Positions 48,260 to 59,040 of a stretch of 64,000 nt of DNA are shown in pieces (the stretch's first letter is position 1; each line of letters opens with the position of its first letter). Origin of the DNA: Monarcha castaneiventris obscurior (lineage: Eukaryota > Chordata > Aves > Passeriformes > Monarchidae); the NCBI GenBank assembly GCA_026261815.1, contig JAMPIT010000379.1, positions 23,515,001-23,579,000 of the forward strand. Direction: 5' to 3'. The notes under the pieces were generated by a model. The model was not told the origin of the DNA. It worked only from the letters and a program-made list of their open reading frames with translations, and did no database searches. The translations under genes were made by a program, and so were the position numbers.

Positions 48260-51200
48260 CCCATTCCCACCACTGCAGTACTGGTGGACAGCACAATACT
48301 CTTCTCAGAGCTGGCCGACATCGCCTGACTCCAAAGGGTCATTGCCACACAAGCAGGTCCATTCCTTGCAGAGGGGCATGAGGGCGTTACAAGTCAGCCT
48401 AACAAACTGCTCCAAAGAAAAACAAATAAGCAGCAGTCGTTAACCCTTAGCTCTTCCAAATGTGCTTTGTTATTTCTGTCAGAAATCTGTCTGAAATGAA
48501 ATTGGCATAAGCACAGGAATTCTTTCTGATCTGAGATTCAGGCCTCCTATCTGAATTGCATCACTGCACTTAAAAACCACATCCCTGTTGATGTGAATAT
48601 CCATCGTTTCAAATTATTGTTATATATGTCATGTAAGTTGCAGCATTCTTATCTCTCTTGAGAAAAAAACTGAGCTGACCACTCTTTCAGATTCTTGCAA
48701 CATTTTTTTAGGATGTTGAGATTCTACATTTTAAATATGAACAGCTGAATTCTCCCCTTAGATACATAAATGCAATTCCCACTGAAATCAATTAAAGCTG
48801 TCTTGAAATCTCAGAGTACCCTAAGCTTTATATCCATTTATATCTTGGAAGTAATTGGACATATATCATGTGAACTGACTAATGGAAAGATGAATCACCC
48901 CCAGTTCACTATCTGGAAGGAGAGTTTGGATACTTGATACACAGCTTGTCACTTCCTGTAAATTTTCAGAACCACAGCTTCTCTCTACACCTCCATTTGT
49001 ATAAATTATTTCAATTTCATGGTGCTAATCCTCTTTTTTTGTGAGCTTTACATGGATTTCCTGCCAAGAAAGGAAGAACTATGGGAAAAAAATTTCATTC
49101 TTAACTGAGTCTACTCTCATGTAAAATATTTTTACTCTACAACGTTATGGGGAACATTTTAAAACAAAACAGACTTTATAAGAAAACAGCAAGGCTATGG
49201 TATTAACCTGAGAAGTATTTACAAGGAAAACGACTACAGTGATGGAAATTCCAATTGTTCCAGACTAGCGCTTACCCCATCCAAGTCAATAGATTTTTTC
49301 TCACTGATTTTTGTGCTGGACAAAATTTCACTCTGCTCAAGGTCTGGGACTTCTCTCTTGCCAGTTGAATCTTTAGAGCACGTGAGAAACAAAGAAAAGA
49401 AATGAAAATTTCTTGCAAAATATTATTTCAAGAGTCCATAGAAACACTGATAAGCATATTGCTTATTCCAAAATGACTTTTTAAACTCCAAATTGTCTCG
49501 AGTTTCCATCAAAAATAATGACACCATTATACAAAATACTCCAAATTAATTGCAAAATATTTTTTCTGAAGCAATTTCTGAGATATTAGTTTCATTATTT
49601 AAATAGAAGCGTTTTCTTGGTTTTAACAACTTTAATTCCGATTGAAATAATGCCAGGTTAGGGTGGAAAATCCACTTTTAAAGACGTATCTGGCTGGAAG
49701 ATATAGGTACAGAAGCTATCAGAAGCTATTAGACAGCCTGTGTGAAGCATCATTCTTGGGAATGGAGCGTGAGTATAACCAGGAGGCAGCATCTGGAGCC
49801 AAGGGCCAGGGGAAGCAGCTTTTCTGTCTTCCTTCCGTTTCTACCACAGACCTAGCTAGCTTTGGCTTTACATGTGAAATTGCCTTCCTGACCATACTTT
49901 TAATAGAAGAGCCATAAACTTTTAATTAAGAGGTAATCTGAAAGAAACAGCATATTTTCATAGAGTAATAGTCTCTTGCTGGCGGCAGACAAGGCATTTA
50001 CTGGAATGAGATTTATCTTCAAAGCAGAAGATATTGATCATATGCTATTACAATCAGAGCACTATTTCTTTTACCAGGTGACTGATGGTGAAGCAATCAT
50101 CTTGACTGATGGATGCCAGTACACAAGAGAAACAGTGGTTTAATGCATTTTTTCAATAGCAGACCTCTGAACAGTTCAAGTCATAATTGCCCCTTCTGGG
50201 GGCCAGAAAACTAGGACAATTCTGAAATGAGAAAATAATGGATATTTCTTCCATTGAACAGATTTTCCATTTGAAATACCATGATTAGTCTATTTCTTAA
50301 TAAGCTCATAAGTACTTAATTACAATAATTTTAAATTATTTCAATTTTTTTCCCAGAAATAAAACTATTCCACCAGTAAAGTATTATAGAGAATAAAGAA
50401 TACCTTTTTTTTTACATTCAGCCTCAGAGCTTCACCCAAGATTCATGAAGTGTTTCTATGAACACAAAGTATTCCTGTTGCAATCACCTGCTTGCGTCTT
50501 TTTGGGTGTTGACTTCATTTGTCCACAAATTACCTACCGGGACTTCATGTTCTCCTCTCCTGTGGATATGAGAATCTCAATTATCTCTTAAGATCAGCTA
50601 GGAATTCTGTGTGTATCTAAGAGGTGTGGGATCTCCCTTCTAATCACTTCTCGGAGTACAGCCCTGCCTAATCCTACTTGGTCATCCAATTGCTCTTTAA
50701 GAACGTCCACAGTTCATTCGTCCCTTTTCAACATAAAAAGAAAGTATGTGAAAACACAATTCTTTAAAGAGAGATGAGAAGACCCAGGTTTCTTTTATGC
50801 TGCCCATTTTGTTCTGAAAGTTGTAGGTAAGATATCTTATTCAATAAAAAATGGTAAGAACTCTAGCTCTGGCTTCCTTACTCCCTTTCATCTTTTTTTT
50901 TTCTATTTATTTTATGTCTTGCTCCTGAGGACTTGTTATACCTCACAAATCATGGGATCTGCTCTAAATATTGTGGTCTATTAGCTTTACAAAGTTCTGG
51001 ACCTTTCTACCCTGAACAAAATGATACAATAATATTGGGTAGAAGTGAGAAAGCATTTTTATCTTTATTTCTACTTCTTTAATTAATTTAATGGGGATTT
51101 AGAAGCTGTGGAAAAATATTTCTTTTCCTGTGGCCTGTTAGATATTATGGTGAATTGGGAGCCGTACAGAAAACATGAGAAATTATATCTATTTTCACAA

Positions 51201-51830
51201 GTTTATTTTGTTGGCTTCAAGTCCTTCAAAGAAAAATATATGTAGAAATAAATAAAGCATTTTTAAGTTTGGAAAAACTATTTTTCAAAATAGGGTGCAT
51301 GACAGGTCTTGGCACTGTCTGCCAAATGTAGATTTGTGCTGTGGGTACCTAATGAAACAGTCCTGCTAAACTCAGTGCTTATATTTCCTAAGCAAGTGAC
51401 CAGGAAGGATGAGAGGCTTTGAAGACCTCCAGAGGCAGGTCTTTTCTGGCAGGTTGAGGTATCTAATGACCTCCTCTCTGGGGCCTGAAGGGGAACCTGG
51501 GGTTTATTCATCACCATCTTTGGTGACCCCCTTGCCCAAATGCTGCATCCCTCTTGCTCCTGCTGTAAGGAGGAGATGACAGGGGCAGGGACAGGGCGCA
51601 TGAGCTGGACTTTCGGCTTTCACTAGGCATTTTGTTGGCTCACATCTCACTCTCTGGTTCTACTATTGCTGGTAGCAAGCCCAGCAAGTGTGGGCTTGTG
51701 TTGTTAGTAGCTTTGCTACCGTGGGGTACAGGGATGGACTGAAGTTTAGGCATGAAACGAGGAGCTGGGACAGAGATGAGAATGAAAATGGAACCTGCCG
51801 TCTATTTTTGAACCTGTCTTTGCTGCCTTG
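48260..51830. other. Intergenic, no feature recognised
   Basis: Unique AT-rich sequence with isolated short open frames. I see no repeat family, RNA gene or coding similarity. Confidence 0.7.
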
Positions 51831-52400
51831 CTCGGTGGGATCGGCCACGTCGGTGTTTCGGGGCAGGAGCGAGCTCTCCCCTTGCCTGGCTGTGGGGGCC
51901 TCCTCAGCAGCGCAGGGCCGGGGCTCCTGCCGTGGGGCTCGGGTAGCTGCCCGGCCCCAGAATGCCGCCGTCACCAGCCCTGTCCGGCTGCTCCCAGGCG
52001 CAGGGCTGTGTACGAGGGTGCCGGGACGGGCCCCTCGGCTCCCCGGCTGCCCTGGGGCGGCCCGGCCCTTCCCGAGCCCCCGGCCCTTCCTGAGCCCCCG
52101 GCCTTTCCTGGGCCCCTGGCTCCTCCTGAGCCCCCGGCCTTTCCTGAGCCCCCGGCCCCTCCTGAGCCCCGGCCTTTCCTGAGCCCCCGGCTCCTCCTGA
52201 GCCCCCGGCCTTTCCTGAGCCCCGGCCTTTCCTGAGCCCCCGGCTCCTCCTGAGCCCCCGGCCTTTCCTGAGCCCCGGCCTTTCCTGAGCCCCCGGCCCC
52301 TCCTGAGCCCCCGGCCTTTCCTGAGCCCCCCGGGGCCGCCCCCGCTGCCCGCCGGGCCCCGCGCTGCGCCCTTCGCCCGAACGAAGTCGTCATCAAAACC
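51830..52400. promoter_or_regulatory. GC-rich, CpG-dense patch
   Basis: About 570 bases of very high GC content with many CpGs at both ends, for example GGGGCCGCCCCCGCTGCC and CGCCCTTCGCCCGAACGAAG. It surrounds and includes the minisatellite at 52063-52329. It meets the look of a CpG island and may mark a non-coding promoter or enhancer. GC content and CpG ratio were judged by eye. The open frames of 135-164 codons here are low-complexity translations of the repeat. Confidence 0.5.
52063..52329. repeat. 18-bp minisatellite, 15 copies, with 53-bp higher-order unit
   Basis: The unit is CGGCCTTTCCTGAGCCCC. I count fifteen units end to end, twelve of 18 bases and three of 17 (missing the first C). 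Positions 52188-52240 and 52241-52293 are identical 53-base blocks of 18+18+17, so the array has grown by whole-block duplication. The minus strand is rich in G4-G5 runs. Confidence 0.92.
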
Positions 52401-52405
52401 ATTCG

Positions 52406-52416
52406 GCTGAGTCAGC
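52406..52416. promoter_or_regulatory. MARE/AP-1-like palindrome GCTGAGTCAGC
   Basis: A perfect 11-base palindrome centred on G, with the TGAGTCA core of AP-1 and the GC flanks of a MAF recognition element. It lies 77 bases after the minisatellite at the edge of the CpG-dense patch. Function is inferred only. Confidence 0.4.
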
Positions 52417-52658
52417 TATTAAACCGCTTAATTCCCAAATCCATACCACGGGTGATTTAGAAAGGACAATTAAAAAGCCAGGGAACGGTCTCTATGTTTT
52501 TTTATTGTGAGCTTCATCAGCCCGGAATGCTGCCTGCCATCCGCTTCACTAAAAAAAGCCTCGGTGCACAAATTGCAATGGTATTTTATAGGTGCCTGCT
52601 TGGCTTCCCCTCCTCTGCCCCAGACTGTCAGCAAATGTTTTCTTGGATATAAATCACT

Positions 52659-52769
52659 ATTTTATTTTATTGTCGTATTTTATTTTACTTTACTTTATTT
52701 TATATTTTATTTTATTTTATTTTATTTTATTTTATTTTATTTTATTTTATTTTATTTTATTTTATTTTA
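52659..52769. repeat. (TTTTA)n pentanucleotide microsatellite
   Basis: Imperfect units start at 52659, then about 13 perfect ATTTT units run from 52704 to 52769. Confidence 0.93.
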
Positions 52770-52799
52770 GTCTGACTGTAGATTTAGGGCTGGATTGAA

Positions 52800-54300
52800 A
52801 ATAATCATGGCATAACCAGCAGAAAGAGAATGGCAATGAGACAGTCACCTAGTGCGAGATCAGCCCTGACTTGCTGTGAGCTTAACCACCCTTCTCCTGG
52901 GCAAAGTAAAGGAGCAGCAGGGCTTGGGAATGAGCCAGCTCCATCACAGCTCTGTTACTATGCCAGAAACCCTAGAACATAACCCTCCTCAGGTCTGGGG
53001 CCAAGGGTTCAGTCTCACCTTGGCTGTCAAAGCCAAAGAGGATAGGACTTCTACTTGCAGTTAAAGTGGATATAATTCTGCTTTAATATCTGTTAATTCT
53101 GGAGTAACAAAGCTAAGAGTAGAGTGATTAAAACAAAAGTCACACCACTATTAATCTGAAATTGATTTTTTGTTCTCATGTTGTCCTCCTGGCTGCTCAA
53201 AAACAAGCTAATACCATGCTAATGTTCCTTTTAATAGACACTGCATGAAACTTGCCTGTTCACACCCTGCAGTATCTGAACAAGAACCTGGCCCAGCTCG
53301 TATGTTCTGCGTCTCCATCTGTGCTGGTGGGTCAAACTGCTCTGTGAAAAGAGCTCTCCAGTAGCTCCTGGTATTCAGCTAAACTAGCGAGAATCTGAAG
53401 TGCCAGGGATTTGGACCGAATTCAGCTTTCCTTTTGATTCAAAAAAATCCAGACAAACTCACAACTGAAAATCTTCCTGTCTTTCCCAGGTTAAAAAGGA
53501 GGGTGAGTTGGAGTAGTAGGTGGGAAAGCCTTTGCTCTCTTTGCTGGAGCAGAGCAGGTCATGGTGCTGGAGCAGATAGGGGGGGAGATGTCTCTCATGC
53601 CTGGAGTGAAACTTAGCAGACAGAAGTTCCCCAGAAGGAGATCTAGTCCACAGCAGAGGTTCCTGACTGTGCTGTGTCCAGTGTGTGGGCCTTTGTGAAA
53701 GCATTTTCTCTCTTGTTCCTCACCCCAGACAATTCACGATGCTCTCTGGATAGCATTAATGGAGCTGTGTTTCCTTGCATTTTCCGCAAGTGCCTGTTTT
53801 TCTACTTGTCTCCCCTTTTCCGTTTCCTGTTGGCACCACATCCTAAGCTCCTAACCTCTTACACACATGCACTGGTTTTTTTCACTTGCTGGGGGAGGTG
53901 CTGCACAATGAGATCCATGTAGTGAGAGTTCAATTGCTACATGTCGGAGCACGGCATATGCTAGCCAGTTTTCTCACCCACACCCCTCTCCGTGGGATTT
54001 CTCAGCACATTTGCTTCCCAGCTCCTGCACTCAACATGTGCTGCAAAGTGTAGTGGAATATCCGGGTCTGAGGCCCTGCAGTGTACAGGAGGACTCTTCT
54101 TGACTTGTATTAATATTGCTGCCAGTGAAATCTGTGGCATTTTGATTGCTTTGGAGCTCCAGTGCTGAAACGCGTTTCTTTCTGCCTACCCATGTGACTC
54201 TCCTTTCAGCTTTTTGTCTTCACATGAAAGAGAGGGCAAAAAAAAAAAAAAAAAAAATCTTTTGATGTTTTTTGAGAATATTGCAAGATATTCTCATGAA
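52800..54300. other. Intergenic, no gene seen; A20 run
   Basis: Unique sequence of mixed composition. It contains A20 at 54238-54257. I recognise no coding family. Confidence 0.7.
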
Positions 54301-54720
54301 AACACCATTTTCATTTGCTCAGGCTCTTGTTCATACAGACTTTCATGACTTCCAGGATTGACTATTTTAATTTGTTCCTGGTGGTGTTCCAGATTGTTTG
54401 CTAAACTGGCTGCAGATGGTTTTGAATGTTGCTGCTGCCAGAATTGTTACTAGGACTTGATCTGCAGATCATATTTCTCCAGTCTCACGTTCCCTCTACC
54501 CTGGTGCCTGTTAAGCAGCATATGGCTTTAAAATTCTGTACTGACTTTTAAAGCTTGCACTGGCCCTGATTCTTTTTACCTTCCTGGCCTTATAACGCTT
54601 TAGACTTTGGCTTAGGCTCATGGTTTATCTGATGTAATGGCCACTGACAGTTCAGAGTCAGCATCCAAAAACCAGGGTCGAGTATTGCTTTGGGTTTTGC
54701 TCCCTGTCATACTTTTCTTT
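54300..54720 (+). mobile_element. Decayed L2-like LINE, ORF2 C-terminal fossil
   Basis: Read in short pieces across several frameshifts, the + strand gives FMTSRIDYFN (54330 onward), then LQMVLNVAAARIVT, then SADHISPVSRSL. Later come TFKAC and DSFYL. These follow in order the conserved C-terminal reverse-transcriptase motifs of L2/CR1-superfamily LINEs (TSR-x-DY-x-N, LQ-x-VQNAAAR-x-x-T, DHI-x-PVL-x-SLHWLP, FK-x-L-x-x-TFKAL-x-G-x-AP-x-YL). At least two stops and a frameshift interrupt it. It is not the abundant avian CR1 type and looks much older than the other copies here. Ends are approximate. Confidence 0.72.
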
Positions 54721-55432
54721 CGGTGAAGTGAAGGAAGTGAGTAGATTTTTTGCTTCTATTGCCTAATATTCCAATGAACACTAAGCTTTAATTAAGCTTT
54801 TAATTACACTAAGCTTTTCTACGCAGATTTACACACAGATGCAGATGCACATGAAGCCAACATGTAAACAGTATGCTCCTCCTTTAAAATTCAAAAGTGC
54901 AAACAAAAGAAGCTTGATTCCCAGCTGATGTACTAGAGAACTGGTCTAATAAATTCTGGAGAGGCACTTCCTGATGACACTAAGTAAAGAGGGATAGGTC
55001 CCTGTATGTGCATGGCGTGAAAAGATTTGGGAACATCACCTTCTCTTATTTGCCTGTCGTTCAAATACTTTGATTACTGAAAGCTGAGGAGGGTCACTCT
55101 TAGTTGTCTATCGACTTTGTGTTGCCTCATCTGAAAAGCAGGTGTGCAAGAACACTGCCTTGCATGGATATGTTTCATCACTCAGTGTTGGTGCTCCCCC
55201 TTACTAGTGAGATCCTGCTGCTGGTTTTCATCCCTGCCAGATGCAGAACAAAGGACAATAGAAAGGGACTGGGTTCTTTTCATCAGTTACTGAATGTGCT
55301 CATGGAATTTTTATTAGTGGTGGTACAGCACAAATGCACAATGGGTAAAATTTTGTATTTACTGAAATCTATGGGAATTTTCTTGGTGACTTTATTAGAG
55401 CCCAGGCTTTAAGGAACAAGGTTTGGAAGCAG

Positions 55433-55490
55433 TTCAACAGTACAACAACTGTACAGTACAACAGTACAAACAGTACAACAGTACAACAAC
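55433..55490. repeat. CAGTACAAC-type short tandem repeat
   Basis: Units of ACAGTACAAC and CAGTACAA alternate about five times, with spacing of 8-11 bases. It looks like local slippage and has no larger context. Confidence 0.8.
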
Positions 55491-56238
55491 CTTGTATTGC
55501 AAGGTTGGCAAGTGCATGGAAAGAGTTCTTGTTGTCAGTAACTTAAGTCAGGATTGCTCTGGTAGTCATTGAGGTGCAATCAGGGGTTGCCATAGGTTTA
55601 GATCCCCTTCCTGAAAGCCACTCTGTAAGCCCAGCCACTGGTATTTATTCTTCAAAGGTTAGTTCAGGGAGAGTTCCTGTCCTCATGCTATCTTTGAGAC
55701 CCTCTGGACACTGTGTCCATCTGGAAAGAATTCACAGTGCTCCCTTCTGCTCCTACCTCAATCATTAAGGCCACAGCAGGACCCCAGTGCATCCCATTCC
55801 TTTACCTTCACTGACTGCAATGCAGTTTTTTCTGAGAAGATGCATCTGAGTTTCTTTGGCTGAGTAGTTCTGAGTTTATAGATCTCTTTTTCTTCTTAGA
55901 CTCCCCAGTCGGTCTCTTAGTGAGGTCCCATGTATTTTGTACTTACTCCTTTTTATTCTTTCAACGAAGTAGAAGGTAGAATACATGTTCTACTTTCCTT
56001 ATGGAAAACCATGCCAGACTTTTTTGCACCTTTCACTTCTTTCAGAATTGACCATAATTTCAGATTACATAAATTTCTAGAAATGAAAATTTAAAAAAAA
56101 CCAGGGAAAGTTTGATTGGGAAAAAAGGGGGGAAAAGAGCTAAAAAAAAGGGAAAACATTAGAAGAATTTGAAAACTTATGTCCACTGCCGTTTAATCTG
56201 AGTGTATTCTGTCTGGTTTGCTTTTGTGTTGTTCTGTC

Positions 56239-56284
56239 AAAAAAAAAAGGAGGGGGTGGGGAGGAGAGGGAAGAAAGAATGGAC
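56239..56284. repeat. Purine tract with G runs
   Basis: About 46 bases are purine except for one T. An A10 run is followed by GGAGGGGGTGGGGAGGAG and then A/G mixture. It could adopt non-B structure; no function is visible. Confidence 0.75.
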
Positions 56285-56840
56285 ATATCAGCACTTCTTC
56301 ATAAAAATTCTCTTCTCAAGAGAGTTGTGTATTTTATGAAAGAAAAAGTCAAAGTTCAGATTACTTTTTGGATCACAGAATATATTAAATTTATTCCTGT
56401 GTGGTAAATTTGTCAAGGGAGAATTGTAGTACTCTATAAAATGTTAAAGTGCCCTAGTAAGGTTAGAAAGTATTGGAAAGCAACCATAGCTATAAGGTAG
56501 GGAACACAAGGCAAAGGACATGGAGACTCATTAAAGTTCATGACAATTTACAGCCATGGTATTGAGGCCAGATCACTTATGAAGTGCCCAGGTATACAGC
56601 CAGGTCAGTGATAAGTAGAAATCAGGAGTTACTTTTCTCCTGTGTGTGCATTTTAAGACCAGAACGAGAACCTGACACATGGGTCTACAGTCAGTTATTT
56701 AAACAAGGTGTTGAGCTATTAGAAAAAAAGAGTTAAGGAAAATTAGGAAAAAGAGTAAACAAAATTTTCTGAGAGCTAGAGAATTTACTTTCTCTTCACA
56801 GACTGGAAGCGCAGTGTGTTTATTTAAGTGAAAAGGTGGA

Positions 56841-57319
56841 TGTTGAAGTAATCTTTAATCAAACAGATATGGCCACAGCAAGAGTTATGGCTGGAAGCTC
56901 TGGCCAGATGAAGTCAGAAGAAAACATGAAACAGGCCCTGAGCAGCAATGGCAAGAAACTACTGCAACACTGTCGCCCTGGTTTTCACAGTGCTCCATGT
57001 TTTTACTTTTGTAGTAGAAGTTCTCATGCACTTTCTATAAACATAGCTCTTGTTTTTCTAACCGGCTAAGGATGTTTACTGAACTTTTACATTGTTGATC
57101 ATTCCTTTCTCCAAGGCGGAGAAAGGTGATAGACTGTGTTCCTATCCTGTAAAATGCTAGAGGTGTTAACCTCATCTACCAATGTATGATTGTTTTAGAA
57201 GAGGTATAAAAGTGTGATAATAAAGGTGGGCAGAGCCCTTGTTGCTCTGCTCGGTGGTCTGACCTGCTGCTACCTGCTGTTTGAGTCTGCATGTTCGTGT
57301 CCGACACTGCGACACAACA
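56841..57319 (+). mobile_element. Probable solo LTR, right end clear, left end uncertain
   Basis: The right end reads CGACACTGCGACACAACA, like a U5 terminus. Upstream are TATAAAA at 57205-57211 and AATAAA at 57219-57224. TGTTG at 56841 pairs perfectly with terminal CAACA and would give a 479-base LTR, but the bases on either side do not match as a target-site duplication. TGTTG at 57093 is an alternative start. No retroviral coding region is seen on either side. Confidence 0.5.
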
Positions 57320-58725
57320 CAATACTGAAAAAGCCCAGGGATACTGCCTGAACAAGTCTGAATGCTTTTCTGGGAGACTTGTGTTCACATAAGTTTTACT
57401 TTAGTCACACATATTACTGAGTTCACTCACTGCATGGACACTGGATAAAATGCTGTGCTCTAGGATGTTCAGGAGAACAGACTGAAAGAGATGTTGGCTA
57501 GTCCTTACCTTAAACTTTAGCAAACTGGGAGGTGACTTTCTGGATCAGGCCAGGTTTCTGTTACAGCTTGCTTCACACTGAAAGGTGGAACAACAACTCC
57601 AAGACATTACTTGTCTTTGTATTTTAAGGGGGAAAACAATATATATCAATATTTTTACAGAACTAATTAAAATGTATTTCAGCAGATCCTTTGATTTCCT
57701 TTGACTGAAGTTAAATTTCTTAACAATGCCAAATAAAATTGTCTAATTTTGATTTATTTACTTGAAAATGTTAGTTCAGGACTCAGAGGGACTTCGATTC
57801 CTCACGGGAACTGTAGTTCAAATTCAGCATCCCCATTTTTCTTCTGGGGTTTGGGGTCCCCAGTTCAATTGGACCTGGTCTGGTGTTTCAGCTTCAGGAA
57901 TGTCTGTGGTATAACTCAGACAAGGAAGCTTTTGCAAAAAAGAACTGGGGCATGTATTATCTCAACTAAACTGCCATGAGACATTTCTTTGACTTTTGTG
58001 ACCATGAGGTAAGGTCTAACTGATCTGGTCTGAAGTGTTTTAACTAGCCAAAATGTTTTTCTTGGAGTAAGTGTTGCCTGGTGAAGATTCAGAAACTTCA
58101 AGAAATATTATTGTTTCCTTGCAGTAAAGTTCAGTTTTGCAGAAAATGCATTTTATATGAGAAAGCATTTGTGGAAATTTCCTGACTAGTTTTATTTAAG
58201 AACTAGAGAACCAGCTCTTAATTGAAAGGGGGAGAGTGCCAAATATTAACACCCCCAGGGACAGCAAAACTGATTAAATATGTGTCTAATGTTCTGTTTT
58301 TAATCCAAAGGAAACTGCTTTGATGGCATACATGTTGTTTTAAGTTTTTTTCATTTTCTTGAAAAAGTGTCTAAGTGAAACAGCATGTTCTTTATGCTGG
58401 GGTCCCATTACCTCGGGTTACTCTCATCATGCTCACAGTGCATAAGTGCTGCTCTTTCCTCTGAGCAAGTAGATGCGCCAGCAGCTTGAGGGCTAGAAAC
58501 AACAATGAGGGAAACACTGCAGTGGTCCTTGTGTGTGCCTGACTAACTGCTGGGTTGTGAGCTGCAGGGATTGGAGACCTGAGCTTTCTTAAAATTGTTC
58601 TCCATTGGTGTGTCCCTTCCTGAAGTTACAGCTCTTAAAAACAGCTGCACTTGATGATTAAAATGAATGGTGGAGCACTACAAATGGCAAAGTTTTGCTG
58701 CTGAAAAATCTACCTCTTTTCAAAA
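57320..58725. other. Intergenic, nothing recognised
   Basis: Unique AT-rich sequence with short chance open frames only. Confidence 0.7.
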
Positions 58726-59040
58726 TCACAGATTCACAGATTGGCTGAAGTTGGCAGGACCTCTGGAGGTTCAGTTCACCCCATTCAAGCAGGGCCACCC
58801 ACAGCCAGTTGTCCAGGACCATGTCTAGATAGTTTTTGAATGTCTCCAGAGAGGGAGACTTCACAGCCTCTCTGGGCAACCTGTGTTAGTGCTTGGTCAT
58901 CCTGACAGTAAAAACATGTTTCCTGCCATTCAGAGGGAACTTCCTGTGCTTCACTTTGTGCCTGTTTCCTCTGTTCCTGTCATTGGGCACTGCTGAAAAG
59001 ATCCTATAGACATTGATAAGCCCTTGCTGAACTTTATGAG
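58726..59040 (-). mobile_element. Antisense CR1 LINE fragment
   Basis: It reads ATCACAGATTCACAGATTGG at the left, then AGGACCTCTGGAGGTTCAG, CCACCCACAGCCAGTTGTCC, TCACAGCCTCTCTGGGCAAC and CTTCACTTTGTGCCTGTTTC. This is the reverse complement of the CR1 3' region in correct order. It is a moderately diverged, 5'-truncated copy. Confidence 0.87.

Larger units (their letters stand above)
54720..56840. other. Intergenic with small tandem repeats
   Basis: It contains a short CAGTACAA-type tandem repeat (55433-55490) and a purine tract (56239-56284). No gene or repeat family is recognised in the rest. Confidence 0.7.

Noticed and set aside
47807..48296. Minus-strand frames of 148 and 103 codons over the CpG cluster
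   Set aside because: Two overlapping frames with Arg/Ala-rich, low-complexity sequence; no family, splice context or conserved motif.
51688..52402. Frames of 164, 135 and 143 codons in the GC-rich patch
   Set aside because: They translate the 18-bp minisatellite into six-residue repeats on both strands; all frames are open because the unit length is a multiple of three and lacks stops.
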